From Mycobacterium europaeum (GTDB lineage: Bacteria > Actinomycetota > Actinomycetes > Mycobacteriales > Mycobacteriaceae): DNA of 64,000 bases. The stretch is from NCBI RefSeq assembly GCF_002102155.1, contig NZ_LQOU01000010.1, positions 186,001-250,000 on the forward strand, given 5' to 3'. The position numbers and the translations under genes were made by a program. How positions within the stretch are numbered: the first letter of the stretch is position 1; the number at the start of each line of letters is the position of its first letter. This document shows, one piece after another, positions 8,219-15,938 of the stretch. The notes under the pieces were generated by a model. The model was not told the DNA's origin. It was given only the letters and a program-made list of their open reading frames with translations, and did no database searches.

Positions 8219-8263
8219 ATCGCTTCGCAAGCGCATCGCAGGTCCGAACCGCAGGAGGGGAGC

Positions 8264-9238
8264 ATGACGGCCCAGGAAGACGTTGTGACCGGCGCCCCCG
8301 CCCGTTCCACGGCGGGCGCACGATTCGACACCGGCGTTCGGGAGGCGGTGCCGATGCCGGTCGACGGGCCGGCCGGCGAGGCCGACGACCTCGCGCGGTT
8401 GGGACCCGAGTCGTTGATCTGGAAGTTCTACGGGGACAACCGCACCCAGTTCTTTGGTTTCCAGCGCACCGCCGGCGTCGAGAACTGCATCGAACAGCTG
8501 GCCCAGGGTGTGCTCGACCACTCGGTCATCTTCAGCGACATGTTGGGCCGGGCCAAGCGGACCGCGCCGCCGCTGATGAAGACCGTGTACTCCGACGAAC
8601 CCCGCGAGTGGGGCCGCAAGGTGCGGGACTTCCACAAGACGATCAAGGGGACGATCAGCGACGGCTCGAGGTATCACGCGCTGAACCCGGAACTGTTCTA
8701 CTGGGCGCACGCCACCTTCGTCGACCAGGTCATCTACACCACCGACACGTTCATCCGCCGGCTCTCGCACGCGGAGAAGGCGCAGATCTTCGACGAGGGC
8801 AAGGTGTGGTATCGCCTGTACGGGGTCAGCGACCGCGGCCAGCCGCAGACCTACGACGAGTTCCTCGCCTACTGGGACGAGATGCTCGAGCGGTTCGTCC
8901 CGCACAAGACCGTCCTGTACGGCACCGGCTACATCCGGAAGGGAATTCCCGGCCCCCGCCGGGTCCCCGGGCCGGTGTGGAAGGTGCTGTCGGCGCCCCT
9001 CAACGCCTACACCCGCCTGGTCCTGGTCGGAACCATGCCGCCGCAGATGCGCGCGGTCTGCCGGCTGGAGTGGGACGCCAAGCGGGAGAAGCGATTCCAG
9101 CGGTTCGCCGCCGCCATGCGGGCGCTGAACCCGCTGATCAACCGGCTGCCCGTCGGGGCGATCTACACGCCGTGGGCGGCCAGGGCGTGGCGGCGCTCGG
9201 GCGTCGACCCGCGCCGGCTGCACAACCGCTCGGCTTAG
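8264..9238 (+). CDS. MpaB-like oxygenase family protein (DUF2236)
   Basis: A 324-aa protein of the ER-bound oxygenase/MpaB/Lcp family, with the family pattern ESLIWKFYGDNRTQFFGFQRTAG split over the N-terminal helices and the His-containing YWAHATFVDQVIY segment that in relatives lies near the haem. Members include latex-clearing protein and mycophenolic-acid MpaB, b-type haem oxygenases. The ATG at 8264 follows AGGAGG (8253-8258) at proper spacing, deciding the start. Divergent from tetR with a shared palindrome. The 3' end overlaps the convergent SRPBCC gene by about 4 bp. The substrate is unknown; mycobacteria have several paralogues. Confidence 0.8.
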   Translation: MTAQEDVVTGAPARSTAGARFDTGVREAVPMPVDGPAGEADDLARLGPESLIWKFYGDNRTQFFGFQRTAGVENCIEQLAQGVLDHSVIFSDMLGRAKRTAPPLMKTVYSDEPREWGRKVRDFHKTIKGTISDGSRYHALNPELFYWAHATFVDQVIYTTDTFIRRLSHAEKAQIFDEGKVWYRLYGVSDRGQPQTYDEFLAYWDEMLERFVPHKTVLYGTGYIRKGIPGPRRVPGPVWKVLSAPLNAYTRLVLVGTMPPQMRAVCRLEWDAKREKRFQRFAAAMRALNPLINRLPVGAIYTPWAARAWRRSGVDPRRLHNRSA

Positions 9239-9669
9239 CTGCTCCGTTCGGCGGCGGCGATGCCGCCTTTGAGCAGCTCGTCGATGACCTTCTTGAACAC
9301 CGGCAGCATCAGCCGGTCCACACCGGGAATCTTCAGCGTTGACCGCAGGTGCCAGCTGACCTCGGTCCCCGTGTCTGTTGCGCGCAGCCGTACCGTGCCG
9401 ATGTGATCCCGGGTCGGTGCGCCGGAGAGCATCTTGTACGCGTAGCGGGTGGGGCGCTCATATTCGATGATCTCCTCGACGAATGGGGGTCCGATCGCCG
9501 CCAGACGTCTGATCGCGCCGACACCATTCGGTGCGGGGGTCCCCTCGCGATCGAGCGTGCTGCGCCGGATCGCCCACATGTAGTCCGCGATCCGGCGGTG
9601 GTCGGTCATGACGTCGAACACGGTCTCGATCGGCGCCGCGGCGGTTCGGGTCAGGGTGAACTCGATCAT
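9235..9669 (-). CDS. SRPBCC family protein
   Basis: A 144-aa helix-grip protein: IEFTLTRTAAAPIETVFDVMTDH at the N terminus, an E-rich middle strand (VEEIIEYERPTRYAY) and a C-terminal helix (VFKKVIDELLKGG). It resembles the polyketide_cyc2 group. The ATG at 9669 places the first strand at residue 2, as in the family, although the frame is open to 9846. It converges on the MpaB gene with a few bases of overlap. A lipid- or polyketide-binding role is inferred from the fold only. Confidence 0.75.
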   Translation of the reverse strand: MIEFTLTRTAAAPIETVFDVMTDHRRIADYMWAIRRSTLDREGTPAPNGVGAIRRLAAIGPPFVEEIIEYERPTRYAYKMLSGAPTRDHIGTVRLRATDTGTEVSWHLRSTLKIPGVDRLMLPVFKKVIDELLKGGIAAAERSS

Positions 9670-9898
9670 CTGCAACCCATCCTGCCGATACGCGCCGCCG
9701 GTATCCAGTTGTGCACCGTCATGGTTCGTCCCCTCTCGCTGAGAGAGAACATAGCCGAAACGGCGTTTCGCCGGGGTGCCGCGGCACGCCCGCTCCGAAG
9801 TGAACAGCGGGTTCATGGCGGCGAAATTCCATGCGAAGTAAGCCAATACGGTGACGGGCGCTTGGCGAGCGGATGGGGATGGGCCAGTATCTGTTGAT

Positions 9899-10993
9899 AT
9901 GGCCGATGTCGACTTCTCGTTGTTGGATGTTCCGCGATCGGACCCGGTCGAGGACCCCGAGGCCTATCTGCGCGCGGCGATCGCGTGGCACTTCGGCGAG
10001 GACACCGGCTCCGCGTTCTGGCTCCGGACCGCCGCGACGCTGGACTTCGATCCGTTGACCGACGTGCAGACGTTCGCCGATCTGCGCCTCTTCCCCAACC
10101 TGGTCAACGAACTGCGCGATGTGCCGGTGGAGGACCTCATCCCGCGCGGCTACGGCGAACCGCGCCCGGTGCCCCAGGTATTCGAGTCCGGCGGCACCAC
10201 CGGCGCGCCGAAACGGACTGCGCAGCTACCGGATTGGGTCGCGCAGGTGGTGCGCTGGCAGACCGAGGACTTCGCCGGCGGCGGGTTTCGCCGCGGCGAG
10301 GGCTTCCTGTGCCTGATGCCCAGCGGACCGCACGGGGTGGGCTTTTTCTCGCGGCTGGTCTCCGAGCGGCTGGGCGCGACTTTCCACGCCATCGACATCG
10401 ATCCCCGTTGGGTGAAGAAGCTCGCCGCCCGCGACGCCGCCGCCGAAGTCGCCGCCTACGTCGACCACGTCGTCGAGCAGGCCGTCTTCGTGCTGCGGAC
10501 GCAGAGCGTCGCGAACCTGCACACCACCCCGCCGCTGCTGGAGGCCATGGCCCGGGACGACCGGGTGGTCGAGTTGATGAACGACAAGGTCCGCTACCTG
10601 TTGCTCAGCGGCGCGCACGTGGACGCCGACACCCTCGACCTGCTCCGCGACCTCTTCCCGGCGACGACGATCACCATGGCCTTCGGCAGCACCATGGTGC
10701 TGTCCCAGGCGGTCACGCGAACGGACGACGGCGACGCGTTCGTGTTCGACCCGCGGACACCGTACGTGGTGTTCTGGGTGGTCGATCCCGACACCGGCGA
10801 TCGGGTGCCGTACGGCCAGACCGGTCAGGTGGTGATGCACCACGTCAGCAAGGGCATGTTCATCCCGAACAATCTGGAGCGCGACCTGGCGGTCAGGGTG
10901 CCGGGGCCGGCGGGCGAGCTCAGCGACTCGGTCAGTGCGGTCCGCCCGGTCTCCACGTTCGAGGGCGAGGCCGTCATCGAGGGTGTGTACTGA
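9899..10993 (+). CDS. LuxE/EhpF-like acyl-adenylating enzyme
   Basis: A 364-aa AMP-binding enzyme of the ANL superfamily, shorter than FadD proteins and like the LuxE acyl-protein synthetase/PaaK branch and phenazine EhpF. The ATP-binding loop reads ESGGTTGAPKRT (near residues 98-109), and TMAFGST resembles the adenine-binding motif. The ATG at 9899 is preferred; a GTG at 9851 is possible. Two bp separate it from the downstream acyl-reductase gene, and family pairs of this kind reduce a carboxylic acid to an aldehyde through an acyl-adenylate. The acid substrate, aryl or fatty, is not evident. Confidence 0.8.
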   Translation: MADVDFSLLDVPRSDPVEDPEAYLRAAIAWHFGEDTGSAFWLRTAATLDFDPLTDVQTFADLRLFPNLVNELRDVPVEDLIPRGYGEPRPVPQVFESGGTTGAPKRTAQLPDWVAQVVRWQTEDFAGGGFRRGEGFLCLMPSGPHGVGFFSRLVSERLGATFHAIDIDPRWVKKLAARDAAAEVAAYVDHVVEQAVFVLRTQSVANLHTTPPLLEAMARDDRVVELMNDKVRYLLLSGAHVDADTLDLLRDLFPATTITMAFGSTMVLSQAVTRTDDGDAFVFDPRTPYVVFWVVDPDTGDRVPYGQTGQVVMHHVSKGMFIPNNLERDLAVRVPGPAGELSDSVSAVRPVSTFEGEAVIEGVY

Positions 10994-10995
10994 TC

Positions 10996-12399
10996 ATGGC
11001 GGGCGAATCCGTCGGCGCCGCGGCCGATTTGGTGCCGATCGACGCGCTCGGCCCTGCCGAGCAATATCGGACCCGCCGCCGCGAGGTCCTGCTCAGCACC
11101 GCCGGCGCCGCGGTCGCCGAGCTGAGCATCGTGCCGCCGCTGTATGTCTCGCGCGCCCTGGCCGCGCAACGCAAGGCGGCGCCACTGCCCGTCGGGCAGC
11201 GCGCGGCGGCGCTGTCGGCGGCCGCGGGGATCTTCACCGAGGGCGTCATCGCCGGATTGGACTTCGAGGGCTACGTGCGGCTGGCCAGCCGGATTTCGGG
11301 GCTGCCGATCGCGGTCACCCGCGCCGGGGCGCGCGGGGTGGCGGACGCCGTCGGCGGCGCCTTCGACGCGATCCGGCCGGCCCGCCCGGTGGGCGCGACG
11401 CTGGATTGGCGTGCGGAAGCCACCCGCCGGGGAGGTGCGGTATGGGCGCGGCGCGGGGAGGTGTTCGCGGTGCACGCGGCGGGAAACGGTCCGGGCGTGC
11501 ACGGCTTGTGGCCGCAGGCCCTGGCGCTCGGCTACCGGGTTGCGGTGCGGCCGTCGCGCCGCGAGCCGTTGACGGCCCACCGGCTGGTGCATGCCCTGCG
11601 GCAGGGCGGATTTCGCCCCGAGGACGCCGTGTACCTGCCGACCGACCATGCCGGCGCCGACGAGATCATCCGGTCGGCCGACCTCGCCATGGTGTACGGC
11701 GGGCAGCAGGTCGTCGACAAGTACGCCGACGACCCGGCGGTGATCGTCAACGGGCCGGGGCGCAGCAAGATCCTGATCACGGCCGAGCAGGATTGGCGCG
11801 ACCACGTCGACCTCATCGTCGATTCGATCGCCAACCTCGGCGGCATGGCTTGCGTCAACACCACCGCCGTGCTGTACGAGGGCGACCCCGTCCCGCTGGC
11901 GCGGGCGATCGCTCAGCGGTTGGCGGAGATCGAGCCGCTGCCCACGGACGACGAGCGCGCGACCCTGCCCACCCAGCCCGTCGAAAACGCCCGGGCCGTG
12001 GCGGATTACCTGGCGGCCAAGGCCGCCGGATCGACGCCGCTGCTCGGCGCCGAGCAGGTGGTCGCCGACCTCGGTGACGGCTACGCGGCGCTGCGCCCCG
12101 CCGTGCATCTGTTGCCCGCTCCCGACGCCGACAGGCTCAACATCGAGCTGCCCTTCCCGTGCGTCTGGGTGTCGCCCTGGTCGGTCGACGCCGCCGTCGA
12201 GCCGCTGCGGCATTCGTTGGTGCTCACCGCGCTCACCGAGGACGAGCGGCTGATCGACGCCCTGCTTGCCGAGCCGACGATCGCCAACGTGTACTTCGGG
12301 CCGCACCCGACCTGGTACGCGGCACCGGCCATTCCGCACGACGGGTTCCTGGCCGATGCCCTGATGCGCAACAAGGGCTTCATCCGCGACAGCGGCTGA
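10996..12399 (+). CDS. LuxC/EhpG-like acyl reductase (aldehyde dehydrogenase fold)
   Basis: A 467-aa aldehyde-dehydrogenase-fold protein. The catalytic Cys lies in GGMACVNTT (about residue 288), and the cofactor region AVHAAGNGPGVHG lies in the first half. Similar proteins (LuxC, phenazine EhpG) take an activated acyl group from a partner adenylating enzyme and reduce it with NAD(P)H to the aldehyde. It follows the adenylating gene by two bp, so the two surely form an operon. Unlike LuxC operons, no luciferase genes are adjacent. Electron donor and substrate are unknown. Confidence 0.8.
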   Translation: MAGESVGAAADLVPIDALGPAEQYRTRRREVLLSTAGAAVAELSIVPPLYVSRALAAQRKAAPLPVGQRAAALSAAAGIFTEGVIAGLDFEGYVRLASRISGLPIAVTRAGARGVADAVGGAFDAIRPARPVGATLDWRAEATRRGGAVWARRGEVFAVHAAGNGPGVHGLWPQALALGYRVAVRPSRREPLTAHRLVHALRQGGFRPEDAVYLPTDHAGADEIIRSADLAMVYGGQQVVDKYADDPAVIVNGPGRSKILITAEQDWRDHVDLIVDSIANLGGMACVNTTAVLYEGDPVPLARAIAQRLAEIEPLPTDDERATLPTQPVENARAVADYLAAKAAGSTPLLGAEQVVADLGDGYAALRPAVHLLPAPDADRLNIELPFPCVWVSPWSVDAAVEPLRHSLVLTALTEDERLIDALLAEPTIANVYFGPHPTWYAAPAIPHDGFLADALMRNKGFIRDSG

Positions 12400-12454
12400 C
12401 CCGAGGAGTCAGGCCGGCGTCGTTGATGACGAGGAGCCAACGAGCCGTTCCGGC

Positions 12455-13189
12455 TCAGCTTCCGAAGCCGCCGCCGCCGCTCGCGAGCGTCGTGGCGCCG
12501 CCGGTGCCCAGGTGGCTGGAGGCGAAGGCGACGCCTTTGTCGATCATGGCGCCGTCGTCGGCGTAGGTGTTGTGGGCGGCGAAGTTCATTCCGTCGGAGC
12601 ACACCGGGTCTTCGGTGGCGCAGACCTTGATGGTCTTGTCCTGATACGCCGGGCCGATGACCACCGGCGGTTCGCCGAGGAAGTTCATGGCGCGCACGTT
12701 GGGCGTGCCGAACAGCACGACCGAGGAGACGTGGTTGGCGACCGAGGGGTCCAGGGGCTTGGGCACGGTGTTGGGGTCGACGCCGTCGGGGATCGCGGGT
12801 GAGGTGACAAAGCCCATCACGGCCGCGCCCTGGGAGTAGCCGCCGAGCACCATCTTGGTGTTGGGGCAGTCGCGGGCCATCGAATTGACATGGGCGGCGG
12901 CGTCTCTGATGCCGTCGATGCCGGTGTCCCATTGGTCGCTGGCGGGGTAGTTGACGGGGTAGACGTCGAAGGACTTGGTTCCCATGCGTGCGTGCAGGGC
13001 GTCGACGAAGGCTTGGCCGGTGGGGCCGACGCCGGGGGCTTCGCCGGTGCCGCGGGCGAAGACCACCTGGACGTCCGGGCATTGGGCGGCGGCGGTGGGC
13101 AGGGCGGAGCCGACGAGGGCCGACGCGCCGAGGCCGGACGCGGCGGCGACTGCTGGAGCAACAAAACGGGCTATTTGACGTGCGATCAT
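12455..13189 (-). CDS. secreted cutinase family esterase
   Basis: A 244-aa cutinase-like serine esterase. A Sec signal peptide (residues 1-35, basic start, hydrophobic stretch, cleavage near AAAQC) precedes the mature domain. The catalytic triad is visible as S119 in GGYSQG, D194 in EDPVCSDG and H206 in AAHNTYADD, with Cys pairs that form the family disulfides (C37/C108, C190/C197). Mycobacterial homologues (Culp proteins) hydrolyse fatty-acyl esters outside the cell. The C-terminal Gly-rich tail (SGGGGFGS) is unusual. The convergent ALDH-fold gene ends 55 bp away. Confidence 0.9.
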   Translation of the reverse strand: MIARQIARFVAPAVAAASGLGASALVGSALPTAAAQCPDVQVVFARGTGEAPGVGPTGQAFVDALHARMGTKSFDVYPVNYPASDQWDTGIDGIRDAAAHVNSMARDCPNTKMVLGGYSQGAAVMGFVTSPAIPDGVDPNTVPKPLDPSVANHVSSVVLFGTPNVRAMNFLGEPPVVIGPAYQDKTIKVCATEDPVCSDGMNFAAHNTYADDGAMIDKGVAFASSHLGTGGATTLASGGGGFGS

Positions 13190-13452
13190 GCCGCAATGGT
13201 GCCCAGTGAGCAGACCGCCTAAACAAGCGAACCGGGGAAATTACTGCGAATTCACGCCGGGGGTCGCCGCGGGGTATGCGGCTGAGATGGCTTGCGCGCG
13301 GGCCTGATCCGTCGCCGCGGCGCGCCCGCGGGTTCGGCGCGTCCCGCCGACGGGGCGGGGCGGGGCGCGCGGCCCGGTCGCGATGTGGTCTGCTAACTAG
13401 ACGAGTCGAGCGCTCGGTGAAGCCATCCGCCGATGCTCGACAAGCGGTGCGA

Positions 13453-14361
13453 ATGAATGCAGCGGCAGAGTTGAATCCAGTAGTGCAGGTCCTCAACACG
13501 GTCACGGACCACTTGGCCAATCCGGCGCGGGTGTCGGATCCCGACAGGCTGCGCCGCGCCGTCAGCGGTAAGACGGTCCTGATCACCGGCGCCTCGTACG
13601 GAATCGGCGAGGCGACCGCGCGCAGGTTGGCCGCCGGGGGCGCCACGGTGCTGGCGGTCGCCCGGTCGCAGGAGCGGCTGGGCGACCTGGCGGCGTCCGT
13701 CAACGCCGCCGGCGGCCGTGCGATCGCGTACCCGACCGACCTCACCGACGAGGCGGCCGTCGCCGCGCTGACCAAGGAGATCACCGAGCGGCACGGCGCG
13801 CTCGACATCGTGGTCAGCAACGCCGGCAAGTCGTTGCGCCGCTCGCTGCACGACCAGTACGACCGTCCCCACGACTTCCAGCGCACCATCGACATCAACT
13901 ATCTGGGGCCGATCTGGCTGCTGCTGGGGCTCCTGCCGGCCATGCGGGAGAACGGGCGCGGACACATTGTCAACGTGTCCAGTGTCGGCGTGCGGGTGGT
14001 GCCGGGGCCGCAATGGGGCGCCTACCAGGCGTCGAAGGGGGCCTTCGACCGGTGGCTGCGCAGCGTGGCGCCGGAACTGCACGCCGACGGTGTGGACGTC
14101 AGCACCGTCTACTTCGCGCTGGTCCGCACCCGGATGATCGAGCCCACCCCCATCCTGGGCCGGCTCCCCGGCCTGTCGGCGGACCAGGCCGCCGACGCCA
14201 TCGCCAAGGCCGTCATCGATCGGCCCCGCAGCAGCGAACCGCCGTGGGTGTTGCCGGCCGAGTTGGCCTCGGTGCTGCTGGCCGGCCCGGCCGAACGCGC
14301 GGCCCGGCTGTGGTACCGGCGGTTCTTCTCGGGGTCCGGCGCCCGCGAGGCCCGCCGATGA
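13453..14361 (+). CDS. SDR family oxidoreductase
   Basis: A 302-aa short-chain dehydrogenase with TGASYGIG, VARSQERL (NADP-type basic residues), SNAG in place of NNAG, and the catalytic Ser with YQASKGAF. A ~35-residue N-terminal extension and a ~50-residue C-terminal tail lie outside the core. The ATG at 13453 is chosen over an Arg-rich upstream extension. It overlaps the following acyl-CoA ligase gene by four bases (ATGA), so the two are translationally coupled and probably act on the same fatty or polyketide substrate. Confidence 0.85.
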   Translation: MNAAAELNPVVQVLNTVTDHLANPARVSDPDRLRRAVSGKTVLITGASYGIGEATARRLAAGGATVLAVARSQERLGDLAASVNAAGGRAIAYPTDLTDEAAVAALTKEITERHGALDIVVSNAGKSLRRSLHDQYDRPHDFQRTIDINYLGPIWLLLGLLPAMRENGRGHIVNVSSVGVRVVPGPQWGAYQASKGAFDRWLRSVAPELHADGVDVSTVYFALVRTRMIEPTPILGRLPGLSADQAADAIAKAVIDRPRSSEPPWVLPAELASVLLAGPAERAARLWYRRFFSGSGAREARR

Positions 14362-15923
14362 CCACCGAGGGGGTGGTCGGCACCGCGGCCCGGGCGCTGC
14401 TGCGCTCGCGACTGCTCGCCCCGCCGTCGCCGCTCGCCACCCTGCGGCTGCTCCTCGAGGTGCGCCGCGGCGGCACCAACCCCTACACGCTGCTGGCGGT
14501 GACCGCGGCTCGCTGGCCCGACCGGGCCGCGATCGCCGCCGACGACGGCGTCTGCGACTACCGCGAGCTGCGATCGACCGCCGAAGCGCTGGCGCACCGG
14601 CTGTCCCTCGACGGTGTGGGGCCCGGCGACGCGGTGGGCGTGATGTGCCGCAACGGGCGCGGTTTCGTCGCCGGCTTCTTCGCCGCCGCGCTGGTGGGCG
14701 CCGACGTGGTCCTGGTCAACACGGACTTCCGCACCGACGCCCTGGCGTCGGCGATGAGCGCGCACCGAATCGGCACGATGATCGCCGACGACGAATTCGG
14801 CGAACGCGTGCGCGCGGCCGACCGATCGGTCGCCCTCATCGACCCGGCGACGGACACCGCCCGGGCGGGTGATCCGCGGCCCGGCGTGGCCGCCCCGGGC
14901 CGGATCGTTCTGCTGACGTCGGGCACCACCGGCACACCCAAGGGGGTGCCGCGCTCACCGCAACTGCGCTCCGCGGTGGGCGTGTGGGTGACCATCCTGG
15001 ACCGGACCGGCCTGCGCACCGGGTCGCGAATCTCGGTGGCCATGCCCATGTTCCACGGGCTCGGGCTGGGCATGCTGATGCTGACCGTGGCCCTCGGCGG
15101 CACCGTGCTCACGCATCGCCACTTCGACGCCGAGGCCGCGCTGGCGCAGGCGTCGCTGCATCGCGCCGACGCGTTCACCGCCGTGCCGATCGTGCTCGCG
15201 CGCATCCTCGACCTGCCCGAGCGCGTGCGGGCCCGCAACCCGGTGCCCTACCTGCGGGTCGTGATGTCGAGCGGGGACCGGCTCGATCCCGCCCTCGGGC
15301 AGCGGTTCATGGATGCCTACGGCGACATCCTCTACAACGGCTACGGTTCCACCGAGGTCGGGATCGGGGCCCTGGCCACACCGGCGGACCTGCGCGAGGC
15401 ACCGGAAACCGTCGGCAAACCGGTCGCCGGCTGCCCGGTGCGCATCCTGGACCGCAACGGCAGGACCGTCGGCCCGCGCGTCACCGGCCGCATCTTCGTG
15501 GGCGGCGAACTGGCGAGCGAGGGCTATACCGGCGGGGGCGCGAAGACCGTGATCGACGGCATGACCAGCACCGGCGACATGGGCTACCTCGACAACGCGG
15601 GCCGGCTGTACATCGTCGGCCGCGAGGACGACATGATCATCTCCGGCGGCGAGAACGTCTACCCCCGCGCGGTCGAGAACGCACTCGCCGAGCACCCGGC
15701 CGTCGCCGACAACGCGGTGATCGGCGTTCCCGACGAACGCTTCGGTCACCGACTGGCCGCGTTCGTGGTCCTGCAGCCGGGCAGCGACACCGACCCGGAA
15801 GCGCTGCGCGAATACCTCAAGGACAGGGTCTCCCGGTTCGAACAGCCCCGCGACATCAACGTCGTCGCCAGCATCCCGCGCAACCCGGCCGGCAAGGTCC
15901 TGCGCAAGGAGCTGTCCCGCTAG
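14358..15923 (+). CDS. acyl-CoA synthetase (FadD-type AMP-binding protein)
   Basis: A 521-aa ANL-superfamily ligase: LLTSGTTGTPKGVPRS for ATP binding, YNGYGSTEVG for the A5 motif, TSTGDMGYLDNAGRLYIVGRED for A7/A8, and C-terminal PRNPAGKVLRKEL with the catalytic Lys. It activates a carboxylic acid as acyl-AMP and then the CoA thioester. The ATG overlaps the SDR stop (ATGA). The convergent ctpI gene ends 15 bp downstream. The N terminus has ~40 extra residues before the usual domain start. The acid is not identifiable from sequence. Confidence 0.85.
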   Translation: MTTEGVVGTAARALLRSRLLAPPSPLATLRLLLEVRRGGTNPYTLLAVTAARWPDRAAIAADDGVCDYRELRSTAEALAHRLSLDGVGPGDAVGVMCRNGRGFVAGFFAAALVGADVVLVNTDFRTDALASAMSAHRIGTMIADDEFGERVRAADRSVALIDPATDTARAGDPRPGVAAPGRIVLLTSGTTGTPKGVPRSPQLRSAVGVWVTILDRTGLRTGSRISVAMPMFHGLGLGMLMLTVALGGTVLTHRHFDAEAALAQASLHRADAFTAVPIVLARILDLPERVRARNPVPYLRVVMSSGDRLDPALGQRFMDAYGDILYNGYGSTEVGIGALATPADLREAPETVGKPVAGCPVRILDRNGRTVGPRVTGRIFVGGELASEGYTGGGAKTVIDGMTSTGDMGYLDNAGRLYIVGREDDMIISGGENVYPRAVENALAEHPAVADNAVIGVPDERFGHRLAAFVVLQPGSDTDPEALREYLKDRVSRFEQPRDINVVASIPRNPAGKVLRKELSR

Positions 15924-15938
15924 ACGCGGGGTGCGGCC

